Positions 42,374 to 51,370 of a stretch of DNA of 64,000 nucleotides are shown in pieces; within the stretch, counting starts at the first letter, position 1, and every line of letters starts with the position of its first letter. A program made the translations under genes and the position numbers. The notes beneath the pieces are model-generated. The model was not told where the DNA came from. It worked only from the letters and a program-made list of their open reading frames with translations, and searched no databases. Source of the DNA: Verrucomicrobiota bacterium (GTDB lineage Bacteria; Verrucomicrobiota; Verrucomicrobiia; Chthoniobacterales; UBA6821); NCBI GenBank assembly GCA_021413925.1, contig JAIOPL010000001.1, forward strand, positions 1 to 64,000, in the 5' to 3' direction.

Positions 42374-43312
42374 TCAGATGGCTTCGAACCGACTCAGCGT
42401 ACGGAAGATTTCGTAGCGCTCGGCGATCTCGGCCTTCGTTACCGTCCTCAGTCGATCCATGCTGAAGGACTGGACATTAAAACTCGCAAGCACGCTTCCT
42501 TCCACGACAGCCTGGCGAAGATACTCGAACGGGATGTCTTTTTTCTCGCTCAGATCGTCATCACTGAGATGGCGGCTGGCCAGATAACCAGCCAGACCAC
42601 CGGCAAAACAATCCCCGGCACCCGTCGGATCATGAATATCCTCAAGGGGATAGGCGGGGCAGCTGAAGAACTGACCATTGCCGAAGAGCAGGCAACCATG
42701 CTCTCCCTTCTTGATGGCCACAATGGAAGGGCCCATTTCGCGGATACGGCGACCCGCCTTGATCAGGCTGGTCTCACCGGTCAGTTCACGCGCTTCGCCA
42801 TCATTAAGGATCAGCATGTCGACTCTAGCGATCAGGCGCACCAACTCCTCCTTTGCAATGTTGATCCAGAGATCCATCGTGTCAGCGATGACGAAATGGG
42901 GACGGATTAACTGATCGAGCACATGGTGTTGGAGTGCCGGGGCGATATTGCCCAGCAGGACCATCCGGGCCGAACGGTATGACTCGGGCAGGTCGGGGGT
43001 GAAGTTCTCGAAGACATTCAGCTCGACCGAGCGAGTCTCGCGCTGATTCATGTCCCACATGTATTCCCCCGACCAGCGAAAGGTCTTTCCGGGAACAACC
43101 TGAAGCCCCGTGAGATCAATGTTCCGACTCTTGAAAAACCCGATGTCTTCCTTCGGAAAATCATCGCCGACAATTCCCACAAGATTCACCGGGGAAAAGA
43201 AACTGGCTGCCACGGCTGCATAGGAGGCGGAACCGCCGAGTATATCAGCGCGTTCCTCGAGCGGTGTTTTGACGGTATCGAGGGCGATGGAACCAAGGAC
43301 GAGCAGGGACAT
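42374..43312 (-). CDS. PfkB-family carbohydrate/nucleoside kinase
   Basis: The 312-residue kinase has the ribokinase fold: N-terminal VLGSIALDTVKTP and LGGSASYAAVAASFFSPVNLVGIVGDD (PfkB signature 1), MLILNDGEARELTGE, and DPTGAGDCFAGGLAGYLA (signature 2, with the catalytic Asp and anion hole). The GGSASYAAVAA site suggests a sugar or nucleoside acceptor. Members close to this are often annotated as adenosine- or inosine-type kinases, but I cannot fix the substrate. It lies 60 bases upstream of glgB on the same strand and may be co-transcribed. Confidence 0.88.
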   Translation of the reverse strand: MSLLVLGSIALDTVKTPLEERADILGGSASYAAVAASFFSPVNLVGIVGDDFPKEDIGFFKSRNIDLTGLQVVPGKTFRWSGEYMWDMNQRETRSVELNVFENFTPDLPESYRSARMVLLGNIAPALQHHVLDQLIRPHFVIADTMDLWINIAKEELVRLIARVDMLILNDGEARELTGETSLIKAGRRIREMGPSIVAIKKGEHGCLLFGNGQFFSCPAYPLEDIHDPTGAGDCFAGGLAGYLASRHLSDDDLSEKKDIPFEYLRQAVVEGSVLASFNVQSFSMDRLRTVTKAEIAERYEIFRTLSRFEAI

Positions 43313-43365
43313 AGGGAAAGGGTGAAAGCTAAAGGATAAAGGTTAAAACGGCTGCAGGAGGAACA

Positions 43366-45663
43366 TCACTTGCCGGCGGCGGCTTTCTTGGCCCCAAGCT
43401 TGGAGCACCAGAGGACGATCGGCGAGGCCACGAAGACCGAGGAGTACGTTCCGACCAGGATCCCGATCAAGATCGCGAAGGCGAAATCCTTGAGCACAGC
43501 TCCACCGAAGAAGAAAAGGGTCGCAACAGAGAGCAGCGTCATGCCGCCTGTCAAGATCGTGCGGCCGAGGGTCTCGTTGATGCTGCGGTTCATCAGGGCC
43601 TCGACGCTACCGCCCGTGCGGTTGCGGAGCCCCTCACGGATACGGTCATAGACGACGATCGTGTCGTTGATCGAATAACCGGCGATCGTCAGGATCGCAC
43701 CCACCATCACAAGCGAGAGTTCGCCACCGGTGAGGGAGAAGACGCCAACCGTGATAATCACATCGTGGAGTAGAGCCACCAGTGCGCCGACGGCGAAGGA
43801 AAACTCGAAGCGAAGCGTCACGTAAATCAGAATGCCGACCATACCGAGGCCGAGTGCGAGGAGTGCCTTTTTGGCAAATTCGAGACCGATCTGGGCGCCA
43901 ACTTTTTCCTGCTGGGCGGCAACGAGTTTATGGTCAGTGAAGGTCACCTTCAGCTTCTCGAAAATCTTGCCGGAGGTGTCCTCAGCGCTCCGAATGGCAA
44001 TCATCTGCTGGGTCCCAGCCTGTTCCATCTGGATCGTCTCCTCGGTGAGGTGAAGCGACTCAAGCGCAGCGCGAACCTCGTTTACTTTCAGGGCCGGTTT
44101 GGAGTCGATGACAAGGAGATCGCCTCCTCGGAAATCGATGCCGAAGTTATTGGCCCCGCGCACCGCAAAGAAGGCAATTGATCCACCGATCAGGATGACG
44201 GAGATGAAAACAGCGATTACCCGCTTGCCCAGGAAGTTGAACTGATGGCTCGGCGCCAGGTTGGCCATCGTGAGGCGCTTCAACCCAGCATACTTCATCA
44301 TCCAACGGAACGCGGTGCGTGTGAAGAGGATCGCCGAGAAGAGCGAGGCAACGATGCCGAGCATCAGTGTGACGGAGAAGCCGCGTACAGGTCCGGAGGC
44401 CTGCCAGAAGAGGATGCCTGCCGTGATGAGCGTTGTAGCATTTGCGTCGAAGATGGCGCTGAAGGCCTTGTTGTAGGCTCCGTCGAGGGCCGCTCCGAGC
44501 GATTTGCCGGCGCCGAGTTCCTCGCGCAAGCGCTCATACAGCAGCACGTTGGCATCCACGGCGAGGCCGATCGTCAGGATAATGCCGGCGATGCCAGGCA
44601 GGGTCAGGACGAAATGGAACATCGCCATCATTCCGAAGAGCAGGATGATGTTGATCCAGAGCCCGATCAGAGCCACGGATCCGGCAAGTCGATAGTAGAA
44701 GAGAACGAAGAGCATCACAAGGGCGAGGCCCCCAATACCCGAGACAATGCCGCTGCGGATCGAGTCCTGTCCAAGCGTAGGGGAGACACTGCGCGTCTCC
44801 TCGATCGTCACTGGGGTGCGGAGAGGGTTCTCCAGGACACTGGCTAGCTCGCGGGCCTCCTTCTCCTTGAAATTTCCAGTGATCTGAGCCTGACCTCCGG
44901 CAATCGGACTCTTCACTGAAGGGGCACTCTGGATCTTACCATCCAGCAGGATGGCAAGCCGTCCTTGATGAGGAGCCAGTTGCTGAGTCAGTTCGAAGAA
45001 GGTCTTGGCGCCCTCGCCGTCGAGATTGAGCGTGACCCCGTAACCCTGTTGATCAAAGAAAGCAAAAGCTTTGGTCACATGCTCGCCCGTCAGGTCAGCC
45101 TCTTTCTTCACGAGCAAGCGCTCGGTGATCTCCTTGCCCTGGTAGTTCTGGGCGTGCTCCTTGATAAGGAATCCTGGCGGCAGGATCGCCTCACCCTTAT
45201 CGATTTGAGCGATGAGGGCGGCGGAATTGGGATGGACTTCTGCAAACTCGAGCTTCGCCACCTGCTGGAGCTGCTCCTTGGTGGACTGAATCTGCTCGGG
45301 GTCGAGGCCTGGAATCTGCACAAGGATCCTGCTGGAACCCTGCGGAGCAATCACAGGCTCGCTGACACCGAACTTGTCGACACGCTTGCGGATCACTTCG
45401 ACTGCCTGTTGAAGCATATCGGCCGTGATCGGCTGGTCATTCTGCGGAACTAACTGCAGGAGAAAGGAGGTGCCGCCGCGCAGGTCGAGCCCGAGATGAA
45501 TCTTCTTGGCAGGTGGAGTCGCCGAATCGAGGCAGAAGAGCAGAAGTAGGATCGTCAGGATGGCACCTAGCCAGCGCTTCTTGCCGTCACTCTCTGCGGA
45601 AAAGTACCAGGCAAAGAGACCTAGAATCAGAAGTCCAAAGAAAAAGGTGAGCAGTGGCGTCAT
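43366..45663 (-). CDS. secDF: Protein translocase subunit SecDF (fused)
   Basis: This is a natural SecD-SecF fusion of 765 residues. SecD has TM1, then LGLDLRGGTSFLLQL, a periplasmic domain with ITGNFKEKEARELASVL, and the membrane block ending GLAVDANVLLYERLREE. SecF begins near residue 480 with FNFLGKR, then FGIDFRGGDLLV and GYSINDTIVVYDRIREGLRN. It uses the proton gradient to finish export through SecYEG. yajC lies directly upstream on the same strand (83 bases), the common order. Confidence 0.95.
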   Translation of the reverse strand: MTPLLTFFFGLLILGLFAWYFSAESDGKKRWLGAILTILLLLFCLDSATPPAKKIHLGLDLRGGTSFLLQLVPQNDQPITADMLQQAVEVIRKRVDKFGVSEPVIAPQGSSRILVQIPGLDPEQIQSTKEQLQQVAKLEFAEVHPNSAALIAQIDKGEAILPPGFLIKEHAQNYQGKEITERLLVKKEADLTGEHVTKAFAFFDQQGYGVTLNLDGEGAKTFFELTQQLAPHQGRLAILLDGKIQSAPSVKSPIAGGQAQITGNFKEKEARELASVLENPLRTPVTIEETRSVSPTLGQDSIRSGIVSGIGGLALVMLFVLFYYRLAGSVALIGLWINIILLFGMMAMFHFVLTLPGIAGIILTIGLAVDANVLLYERLREELGAGKSLGAALDGAYNKAFSAIFDANATTLITAGILFWQASGPVRGFSVTLMLGIVASLFSAILFTRTAFRWMMKYAGLKRLTMANLAPSHQFNFLGKRVIAVFISVILIGGSIAFFAVRGANNFGIDFRGGDLLVIDSKPALKVNEVRAALESLHLTEETIQMEQAGTQQMIAIRSAEDTSGKIFEKLKVTFTDHKLVAAQQEKVGAQIGLEFAKKALLALGLGMVGILIYVTLRFEFSFAVGALVALLHDVIITVGVFSLTGGELSLVMVGAILTIAGYSINDTIVVYDRIREGLRNRTGGSVEALMNRSINETLGRTILTGGMTLLSVATLFFFGGAVLKDFAFAILIGILVGTYSSVFVASPIVLWCSKLGAKKAAAGK

Positions 45664-45745
45664 CTAGCGTGGGGAGGTTGGGGCGTCAGGACGTCAGGTT
45701 GTCTTGGGTGCTGTCAGCGAAGATCGCGGAGAATTGGGGAAATTA

Positions 45746-46102
45746 TTAGGATGCCGGAGTCTCCGTGGTTTCCTCGGAGGAGCGGTCCAGAACAGTGGCA
45801 ACGGCAGCCTTGTCGATCTCGATCTTCACGTTGTCGGCGACCTTCAGCAGGACAGTGCGCTCTTTCACGTTAGAGATCATACCGTGGATTCCCGAGCTGG
45901 TTACCACCTTGTCTCCCGTCTTGATCGATGCGATAAGCTTCTGCTGCTCCTTACGCTGCTTCTGCTGGGGACGAATCAGAAGGAAGTAGAAGATGACGCC
46001 GATAAAGATCAGCGGCGCGAACTGGGTGATGGGATTAGGGGCCGGAGCTCCAGCGGTGGAGGCGGCATCAAGGATTAAAAGGGCTGTTGCTGAAAAAACC
46101 AT
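45746..46102 (-). CDS. yajC: Preprotein translocase subunit YajC
   Basis: The 118-residue protein has a single membrane helix (~29-45, APLIFIGVIFYFLLIRP) and the family signature RPQQKQRKEQQKLIASIKTGDKVVTSSGIHG, followed by a short cytoplasmic beta domain. YajC associates with SecDF. The Ala/Pro-rich N-terminus (ASTAGAPAPNPITQ) is longer than in E. coli. It is the first gene of yajC-secDF. Confidence 0.93.
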   Translation of the reverse strand: MVFSATALLILDAASTAGAPAPNPITQFAPLIFIGVIFYFLLIRPQQKQRKEQQKLIASIKTGDKVVTSSGIHGMISNVKERTVLLKVADNVKIEIDKAAVATVLDRSSEETTETPAS

Positions 46103-46226
46103 AGCTACTCTTGGTAACCTAGGAGTGCCCTCAAGAGCAAGGACTCAAAAGAGAGATTCACGGTGAAGAAGAGGGTGAAGGGGATACAAAAACAGCCTCT
46201 TGATCCCCTTTGATGCCTGCGAGCTG

Positions 46227-46958
46227 TCAGTGCCCCAAATAGGCAGCCTGAATCTCGGGGCGGCTCTTGATCTCGGCGGAGGGACCCTCCAGATGGATGT
46301 GACCGGTCTCTAGGACATAGGCATAATTGCTGATTTTCAAGGCGAGCGAGGCATTCTGCTCAACAAGCAGTATCGTCATACCCCTCTCCTTGTTCAGGGA
46401 GACCAAGCGCTCGAAGATGGTTTCCACGAGCAGGGGCGCTATCCCCAGCGAGGGCTCGTCGAGCATGAGACAGCGAGGCCTTCCCATGAGGGCGCGTCCG
46501 ATCGCGAGCATCTGCTGCTCCCCACCGCTGAGTGTGCCTGCCCGCTGGGTGATGCGTTCCTTGAGCCGTGGAAAAAATTCACCGACCCATTCCAGGTCGG
46601 CACCGATCTCCTTGCGATCCCGCCGGAGATAAGCCCCCATCATCAGGTTTTCCTTCACCGACAGATCGGGAAAAACCAACCGCCCCTCAGGGACATGAGC
46701 GAGTCCGTCGGCGACAATCCTGTGAGCAGGCCATCCGGCGATCTCCCGTCCATCGAATTTGATCGATCCCGCAGAGGAGGGAACAAGTCCCGAAATCGTA
46801 CGAAGCGTTGTTGATTTACCGGCGCCATTGGCTCCGATCAGGGTGACGATGCTGCCCTTGGGAACTTTCAGTGAGAGGCCATTTAGCGCACGAATCCCGC
46901 CGTAGCATACCTCCAGTCCGGAGAGTTCCAGCATCGGATGAAGAGAATTAAGGATCAT
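46227..46958 (-). CDS. livF: Branched-chain amino acid ABC transporter, ATPase LivF
   Basis: The 243-residue ATPase has LIGANGAGKSTTLRTISGL (Walker A), TLSGGEQQMLAIGRALMG (signature) and CLMLDEPSLGIAPLLV (Walker B). The H-loop is LLVEQNASLALKI, typical of LivF, which carries EQN in place of EHD. The start at 46958 overlaps the livG stop by ATGA. Eight residues later MLELSGLEV gives another start closer to the family average. Confidence 0.93.
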   Translation of the reverse strand: MILNSLHPMLELSGLEVCYGGIRALNGLSLKVPKGSIVTLIGANGAGKSTTLRTISGLVPSSAGSIKFDGREIAGWPAHRIVADGLAHVPEGRLVFPDLSVKENLMMGAYLRRDRKEIGADLEWVGEFFPRLKERITQRAGTLSGGEQQMLAIGRALMGRPRCLMLDEPSLGIAPLLVETIFERLVSLNKERGMTILLVEQNASLALKISNYAYVLETGHIHLEGPSAEIKSRPEIQAAYLGH

Positions 46959-47746
46959 CCAACAACCTCCCCGTGATCTTCCCCGAGATAGGCCGTAATT
47001 ACCTTGGGATTGGCGCGAATCTCCTCGGGTGTTCCCGAAGCGAGCACTTTCCCCTGATCCAGCACATAGAGGCGCTCACAGATGCCCATGACGACCTTCA
47101 TATCATGCTCGACAAGCAGCACCGCCGTACCGAATTCATCACGCACGCGGGCGATCAGACGTTTTAGTTCCTCCTTCTCGGTTGGATTCATTCCCGCAGC
47201 GGGTTCATCCAGCAGCAGTAGACGAGGCTTGGTTGCAAGAGCCCGCACAATCTCCAGACGACGCTGGTCCCCGTAGGAAAGGCTACGGCTCGGATGGAGC
47301 GCCGCGTGCTCGAGTCCGAAATAGGAAAGCAGTCGGTGTCCCTCCTCTTGGATCTCTTCCTCCTCACTGCGGAATGATCTCCCTCGGCGCACGGTATTGA
47401 TAAGGCCATGGCGCAACCGGGCGATAAACGAGGTCCGGACATTCATTCCCACATCAAGTGAGCCGAAGAGACGGATGTTCTGGAACGTTCGCGCCATGCC
47501 GAGCGTGTTGATTTCATGCGACGGCAATCCCGCGACATGCTCCCCCTCGAAGAGAATCTCACCCTTGGTCGGCCTGTAAACACCGGTCAGGATATTGAAT
47601 AGCGAGGTTTTGCCGGCTCCGTTCGGGCCGATCAATCCCAGCAACTCGCCAGCCTCAATCTTGATCGAGACATCAGTAAGAGCAGCGATACCTCCGAAGC
47701 GGAGGGAGCAGTTCCGAACCTCAAGCAGAGAATCTCCAGCACTCAT
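46955..47746 (-). CDS. livG: Branched-chain amino acid ABC transporter, ATPase LivG
   Basis: The 263-residue ATPase has [20 protein letters not shown] (Walker A), the LivG-specific long insert [20 protein letters not shown], and [20 protein letters not shown] (signature, reading YGDQ as in LivG). It also has [15 protein letters not shown] and [13 protein letters not shown]. It is coupled to both neighbours by four-base overlaps (livM stop/livG start and livG stop/livF start). Confidence 0.94.
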   Translation of the reverse strand: MSAGDSLLEVRNCSLRFGGIAALTDVSIKIEAGELLGLIGPNGAGKTSLFNILTGVYRPTKGEILFEGEHVAGLPSHEINTLGMARTFQNIRLFGSLDVGMNVRTSFIARLRHGLINTVRRGRSFRSEEEEIQEEGHRLLSYFGLEHAALHPSRSLSYGDQRRLEIVRALATKPRLLLLDEPAAGMNPTEKEELKRLIARVRDEFGTAVLLVEHDMKVVMGICERLYVLDQGKVLASGTPEEIRANPKVITAYLGEDHGEVVG

Positions 47747-48768
47747 GAGGCGTTATCGGGCTTGGTTCCAGTTCTTCCCATAGGAAGCTTAGGCAGCTTA
47801 GGCAGAAATCTGCGGAAAAAAGGACCTAGGGATTCTGTCGGGCGAAAGATCATGAAAAGGATGATAATAAGCGCGTAGACGACCATCCGGTACTGGGAAA
47901 GATCGCGCAACCACTCGTTGAGCAGTGTGATCAGGATGGCCGCAACAGCAACCCCCACCGGCCTGCCAAGACCGCCCAGAATGACCATGACGATGATCTC
48001 GAAGGAGCGGAGAAAGTTGAACCCCTCAGGACTGATAAACTCGACAGCATGGGCATAGAGAGCGCCGGCTACCCCGGCAAAGAAGGCTCCTATCACGAAG
48101 GCTGTGACCTTGAAGCGCGTCGTATTGATCCCCATCGCCGCAGCGGCGATTTCGTCGTCACGTACTGCCTGAAATCCACGGCCGTAGGTCGATCGAACCA
48201 AGGCGATCATCGAGTAGAGGGTCACCGCGGCAAACCCAATCGCCCAGAAGAGATTCGTCGCTGGCAGAATCCCCTCCATGCCGCGCGCCCCTCCAACGGC
48301 ATTAGTGTTCTGGAGTAGGACCCGGATAATCTCGCCGAAGCCCAGCGTGACCATCGCCAGATAGTCTCCCCTCAGACGAAGCGATGGCCCACCCACGATC
48401 AGACCCGCAAAGGCCGCAATCAGACCTGCGATAATCAGCACGGGAAGGAAGGTCAACTGCGAGGCCCAAGAAGTGCCCGTCCACGAGAGATGGGGAAGCA
48501 ATGCCGGCAGCGCCTTGCCGGTCAGCAGCGCCGAGGTGTAGGCACCGACCGCCATGAAGGCGGCATGACAGAGGGAGAACTGGCCCGTCTCACCCATCAC
48601 CAGATTCAGGCTGACTGCCAGGATCACATTGATCGCGGCAAAGAGGATCACCTGCGTCGTGTAGGGATCGATCCATCCCCCGCAGAGTTGGAGGAGCACC
48701 GCCAAGGCGATCCCGGCGGCCAGAGCGAGACGCGGATTCTTGATGCGGGCGTGATAGGAACGGAACAC
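47743..48768 (-). CDS. livM: Branched-chain amino acid ABC transporter, permease LivM
   Basis: The 341-residue permease has about nine to ten membrane helices. The LivM marks are INVILAVSLNLVMGETGQFSLCHAAFMAVGAY, GPSLRLRGDYLAMVTLGFGEI (EAA-like) and ILGGLGRPVGVAVAA. Its partner permease livH and the binding protein livK are not next to it. Upstream is an unrelated DUF309 gene. The transporter must be completed by genes elsewhere, or this is a variant for amides or urea, which have the same family architecture. Confidence 0.92.
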   Translation of the reverse strand: MFRSYHARIKNPRLALAAGIALAVLLQLCGGWIDPYTTQVILFAAINVILAVSLNLVMGETGQFSLCHAAFMAVGAYTSALLTGKALPALLPHLSWTGTSWASQLTFLPVLIIAGLIAAFAGLIVGGPSLRLRGDYLAMVTLGFGEIIRVLLQNTNAVGGARGMEGILPATNLFWAIGFAAVTLYSMIALVRSTYGRGFQAVRDDEIAAAAMGINTTRFKVTAFVIGAFFAGVAGALYAHAVEFISPEGFNFLRSFEIIVMVILGGLGRPVGVAVAAILITLLNEWLRDLSQYRMVVYALIIILFMIFRPTESLGPFFRRFLPKLPKLPMGRTGTKPDNAS

Positions 48769-48795
48769 GTTAAGAAAATTAGCCTCAAGTTGTGC

Positions 48796-49278
48796 TCAAT
48801 CGGAGCCTTTTCTGACAACGGGATTCGGCAGCACTGGAGAGAAGTCGGGAGTCCATGGGTTTTCGGTGAACTCGGATTGCTCCAAACACCTGATCATCTG
48901 CCCGCAGAGAGAAAGCACCTGCACAAGATCTAGCCCCTGATGCCAGGGGCCATAAGAAATAAGGTTCGCTTCAGCAAGGAGGAAAAGTCTGCGTGCGGGA
49001 TGCAACCGTTGGCCATGCTTCGGATGGTCTGGGTGCAGGCGCTGGAGGCGGAGATGAACAAATCCTCCGGCAAGTTGAATGAGTCCCTTGTAGAAGGCGT
49101 AATCGGGTGCATCCCGGCCATCCTTCAACCAGAGATGCTCCAGCACATCATGAGCCTCATAGTAGCGCTGAGTGTTGAAACACTCAAAATAGCCAAGATA
49201 GCAGGCATCGAAGAATTCGGATTCCCGGCTCGCCTCCAATCCCTGAACAAAGGACTCCATGCGCTCGGATTTTTTCAT
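48796..49278 (-). CDS. DUF309-family protein
   Basis: The 160-residue helical protein has the DUF309 core YYEAHDVLEHLW … DYAFYKGLIQLAGGFVHLRLQR, with conserved His, Glu and Asp residues that could bind a metal. A second half follows with ARRLFLLAEANLISYG. Function is unknown. It lies 27 bases both from livM downstream and from the glycosyltransferase upstream, so it is probably part of that transcript. Confidence 0.85.
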   Translation of the reverse strand: MKKSERMESFVQGLEASRESEFFDACYLGYFECFNTQRYYEAHDVLEHLWLKDGRDAPDYAFYKGLIQLAGGFVHLRLQRLHPDHPKHGQRLHPARRLFLLAEANLISYGPWHQGLDLVQVLSLCGQMIRCLEQSEFTENPWTPDFSPVLPNPVVRKGSD

Positions 49279-49305
49279 GCGCTCGATGGGAAGAATAATA
49301 GGGCC

Positions 49306-50544
49306 TCAGTTAAAAGAGGAACGTGTTTTCCCGGAATAGTTGCGTCCCTTCCAACTCACGCCAGTACCGTGGCAGAGCCTCCAGCTATTCAGTGCGATTA
49401 GCAGAGCGAGGATCACCGCGAAGGGATGGGCAATGATGCCGAGCCATGAAGTCTGAAATCGCATGGTGATCATAAATCGCATTCCCATGATCAGGATCAC
49501 GGCTATCCAAGCCGCGGAGAGCAAAGACCCACGCAAGGGAAGCAGCAGGAATGGGAGCAGAAAAAGACTGAAAATCACCACTCCGAAAAGAGCAAAACCG
49601 ACATGAGATTCCTCAAAGACAGGCCTGAGATTCTTGGAAAAACCTTCCCATAGTTCCGAGAAGCCAGAATACATCCTACATCTGAGAAGATCGATACCAT
49701 CGGCATTCACTAGGCGCATTCCCTCGCCCGTGCGGGCCGCGACCCTGCGGCCGAAGGCGATATCCTCTACCAGATGATCCCTCAGCGCCTCATGGCCGCC
49801 GAGTTGCCGGTAAGAATCCCGCCGGAACAGCAGGAACTGCCCGTTCGCCGCCCCCATGGAGGCGAGGCATTTCCTAGAGAGGCCCCATCGCGCGACACGA
49901 CCAGGATTGGCCTGCAGCCAGGTCAGGATGGGAAAAGGGTGAAAGGCCATGAAGAGCAGGTACCCGAGGGGAATCACCAGTTTCTCCGACCAAGTGCCCG
50001 TGATCTGATCCGGCCAGAGAGAAAGAAGATCGGCCCTTGTGGAAACGGCGTGGGCAAGCGCCGTCCGAACGCATACAGGGGAATGTGTCGTGTCTGCATC
50101 GGTGAAGAGAAGATGCCCGCTCTCTAAGGACGCGGCCTGCGAAAGCTGATGACAGGCCCAGTTTTTCCCAACCCACTCCTCGGGCAATTCCTCACCACAA
50201 AGCAATCTGAGTCGGCTTCCCCGTTCTTCCCTAAATCCAAGTTCCCGGGCAATCGCGGCAGTCTGATCCGTGGAGCGGTCGTCGAGCAGGATGATCTCCC
50301 GGACCGGGGGCTCTTGTGCAATCAGTGAAGCAAGACAGTCGCGGATCCTACGCTCCTCGTTGCGAGCCGGCACCAGTACGGAGATATCCTGAATCCTGAT
50401 TTTCCCCATCTCCCCAGAGGGCGTCGGCTTCAACCTCCTCAGAAGCCTCATGTTGATGAGGCAATGTGCGAAGCAGAGCGTCAGCAAGGGGAGCAGAAGA
50501 CCCCAGATGAACAACTGTGGCAGGAGATGGATCAACCCCTGCAT
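49306..50544 (-). CDS. Membrane glycosyltransferase family 2 (HpnB/CrtQ-like)
   Basis: The 412-residue protein has an N-terminal helix (~8-33) and a GT2 domain: ISVLVPARNEERRIRDCL, ILLDDRSTDQTAAIA, HLLFTDADTTHSP (DxD) and RDHLVEDIAFGRRVA (ED catalytic motif). Three C-terminal helices end near residue 395. This architecture, with a helix, GT2 domain and helices around LPEEWVGKNWACHQL, is that of hopanoid-associated HpnB and carotenoid-glycosylating CrtQ-type enzymes. The acceptor cannot be decided. No hopanoid or carotenoid genes are in the window. Confidence 0.82.
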   Translation of the reverse strand: MQGLIHLLPQLFIWGLLLPLLTLCFAHCLINMRLLRRLKPTPSGEMGKIRIQDISVLVPARNEERRIRDCLASLIAQEPPVREIILLDDRSTDQTAAIARELGFREERGSRLRLLCGEELPEEWVGKNWACHQLSQAASLESGHLLFTDADTTHSPVCVRTALAHAVSTRADLLSLWPDQITGTWSEKLVIPLGYLLFMAFHPFPILTWLQANPGRVARWGLSRKCLASMGAANGQFLLFRRDSYRQLGGHEALRDHLVEDIAFGRRVAARTGEGMRLVNADGIDLLRCRMYSGFSELWEGFSKNLRPVFEESHVGFALFGVVIFSLFLLPFLLLPLRGSLLSAAWIAVILIMGMRFMITMRFQTSWLGIIAHPFAVILALLIALNSWRLCHGTGVSWKGRNYSGKTRSSFN

Positions 50545-50582
50545 GGTTTTGCGTGAGGCCGCTAAAAAAACAAGCTTAGTCG

Positions 50583-51281
50583 TCAGTTGTTATTAGAGTC
50601 CGCTTTTTTCTTCTTTCTGTGCTGAACCGACGCGTCTGAGGGTGACGGCGAAGGAGAGGCCCCGGAGGCTGCATTGACCGCTGGCGGAAGACCCGTAGGA
50701 ATACTGGGCTCAACGCGGATCTGCTGAAGGCGACGAAGATAGGCTGCGTGCATTGTATCTATCCAATCGGAGATCGAGGGGTCGATCTTCTTCATCCGCT
50801 TAGCGAGCAGGTCGTAGTATTCACGGAGGGTTTCGCGCTTCGTCTCGTCGCTCTTTGCCTTATCGCTTTTGGTGAGAAGGGAAGCAAGAGTCTCCTCCTT
50901 GTCGGCCTTCACCTTGGCCGCATAATACTTGGCCTTCTGATCCTGACGCTGTTTCTCCTCATTGCCGGCTGCATTAATCGGGGAGGGTTGTGACGGCTCG
51001 ATCGGAGGCGGGATCAGAGAGTTGGGATCGCTCTGAGGAGGGTTTTGCCCTGGGGAGCCGGCCCCGGAGTTGGCCGCAGGGGCCAGCGGATCGACGGTAG
51101 TCGGCACAGGAGCATTTGTTTCAGAGGTGGCGGCATTGACTGGTGCGGGAGCATTGGACGCCGGGGCGGCAACGGGGGCTGGAGAAAAAAGGGAGGGAGC
51201 ACTCGTTGTTGCCTGATCTTGCGCTGAGGCGGCAGTGCCTCCCAGGGTGATCAATACGCAGATAAGGAATCGGTGTTTCAT
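50583..51281 (-). CDS. Exported Ala/Pro/Ser-rich protein, unknown function
   Basis: The 232-residue protein has a signal peptide (MKHRFLICVLITLGGTAASA). About 90 residues of Ala/Pro/Asn/Thr-rich linker follow, then a charged helical segment (~105-190, QRQDQKAKYYAAKVKADKEETLAS … SISDWIDTMHAAYLRRL), another Ser/Pro run, and a basic end HRKKKKAD. It looks like a periplasmic coiled-coil or structural linker protein. No family is recognised. Confidence 0.7.
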   Translation of the reverse strand: MKHRFLICVLITLGGTAASAQDQATTSAPSLFSPAPVAAPASNAPAPVNAATSETNAPVPTTVDPLAPAANSGAGSPGQNPPQSDPNSLIPPPIEPSQPSPINAAGNEEKQRQDQKAKYYAAKVKADKEETLASLLTKSDKAKSDETKRETLREYYDLLAKRMKKIDPSISDWIDTMHAAYLRRLQQIRVEPSIPTGLPPAVNAASGASPSPSPSDASVQHRKKKKADSNNN

Positions 51282-51370
51282 AAGAAGATAGGATTAAGGG
51301 AAAAGCTCTTTGAGAGCCAAGTTCTTGTCAAAGAACCAAAAATGCGAGGTGATGGCAAGATGTGCCGAGC

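Noticed and set aside
46179-46211. Hairpin AAGGGGAT/ATCCCCTT after livF as a terminator
   Set aside because: The stem is only 8 bp with an 17-base loop, and no T tract follows on the minus strand.
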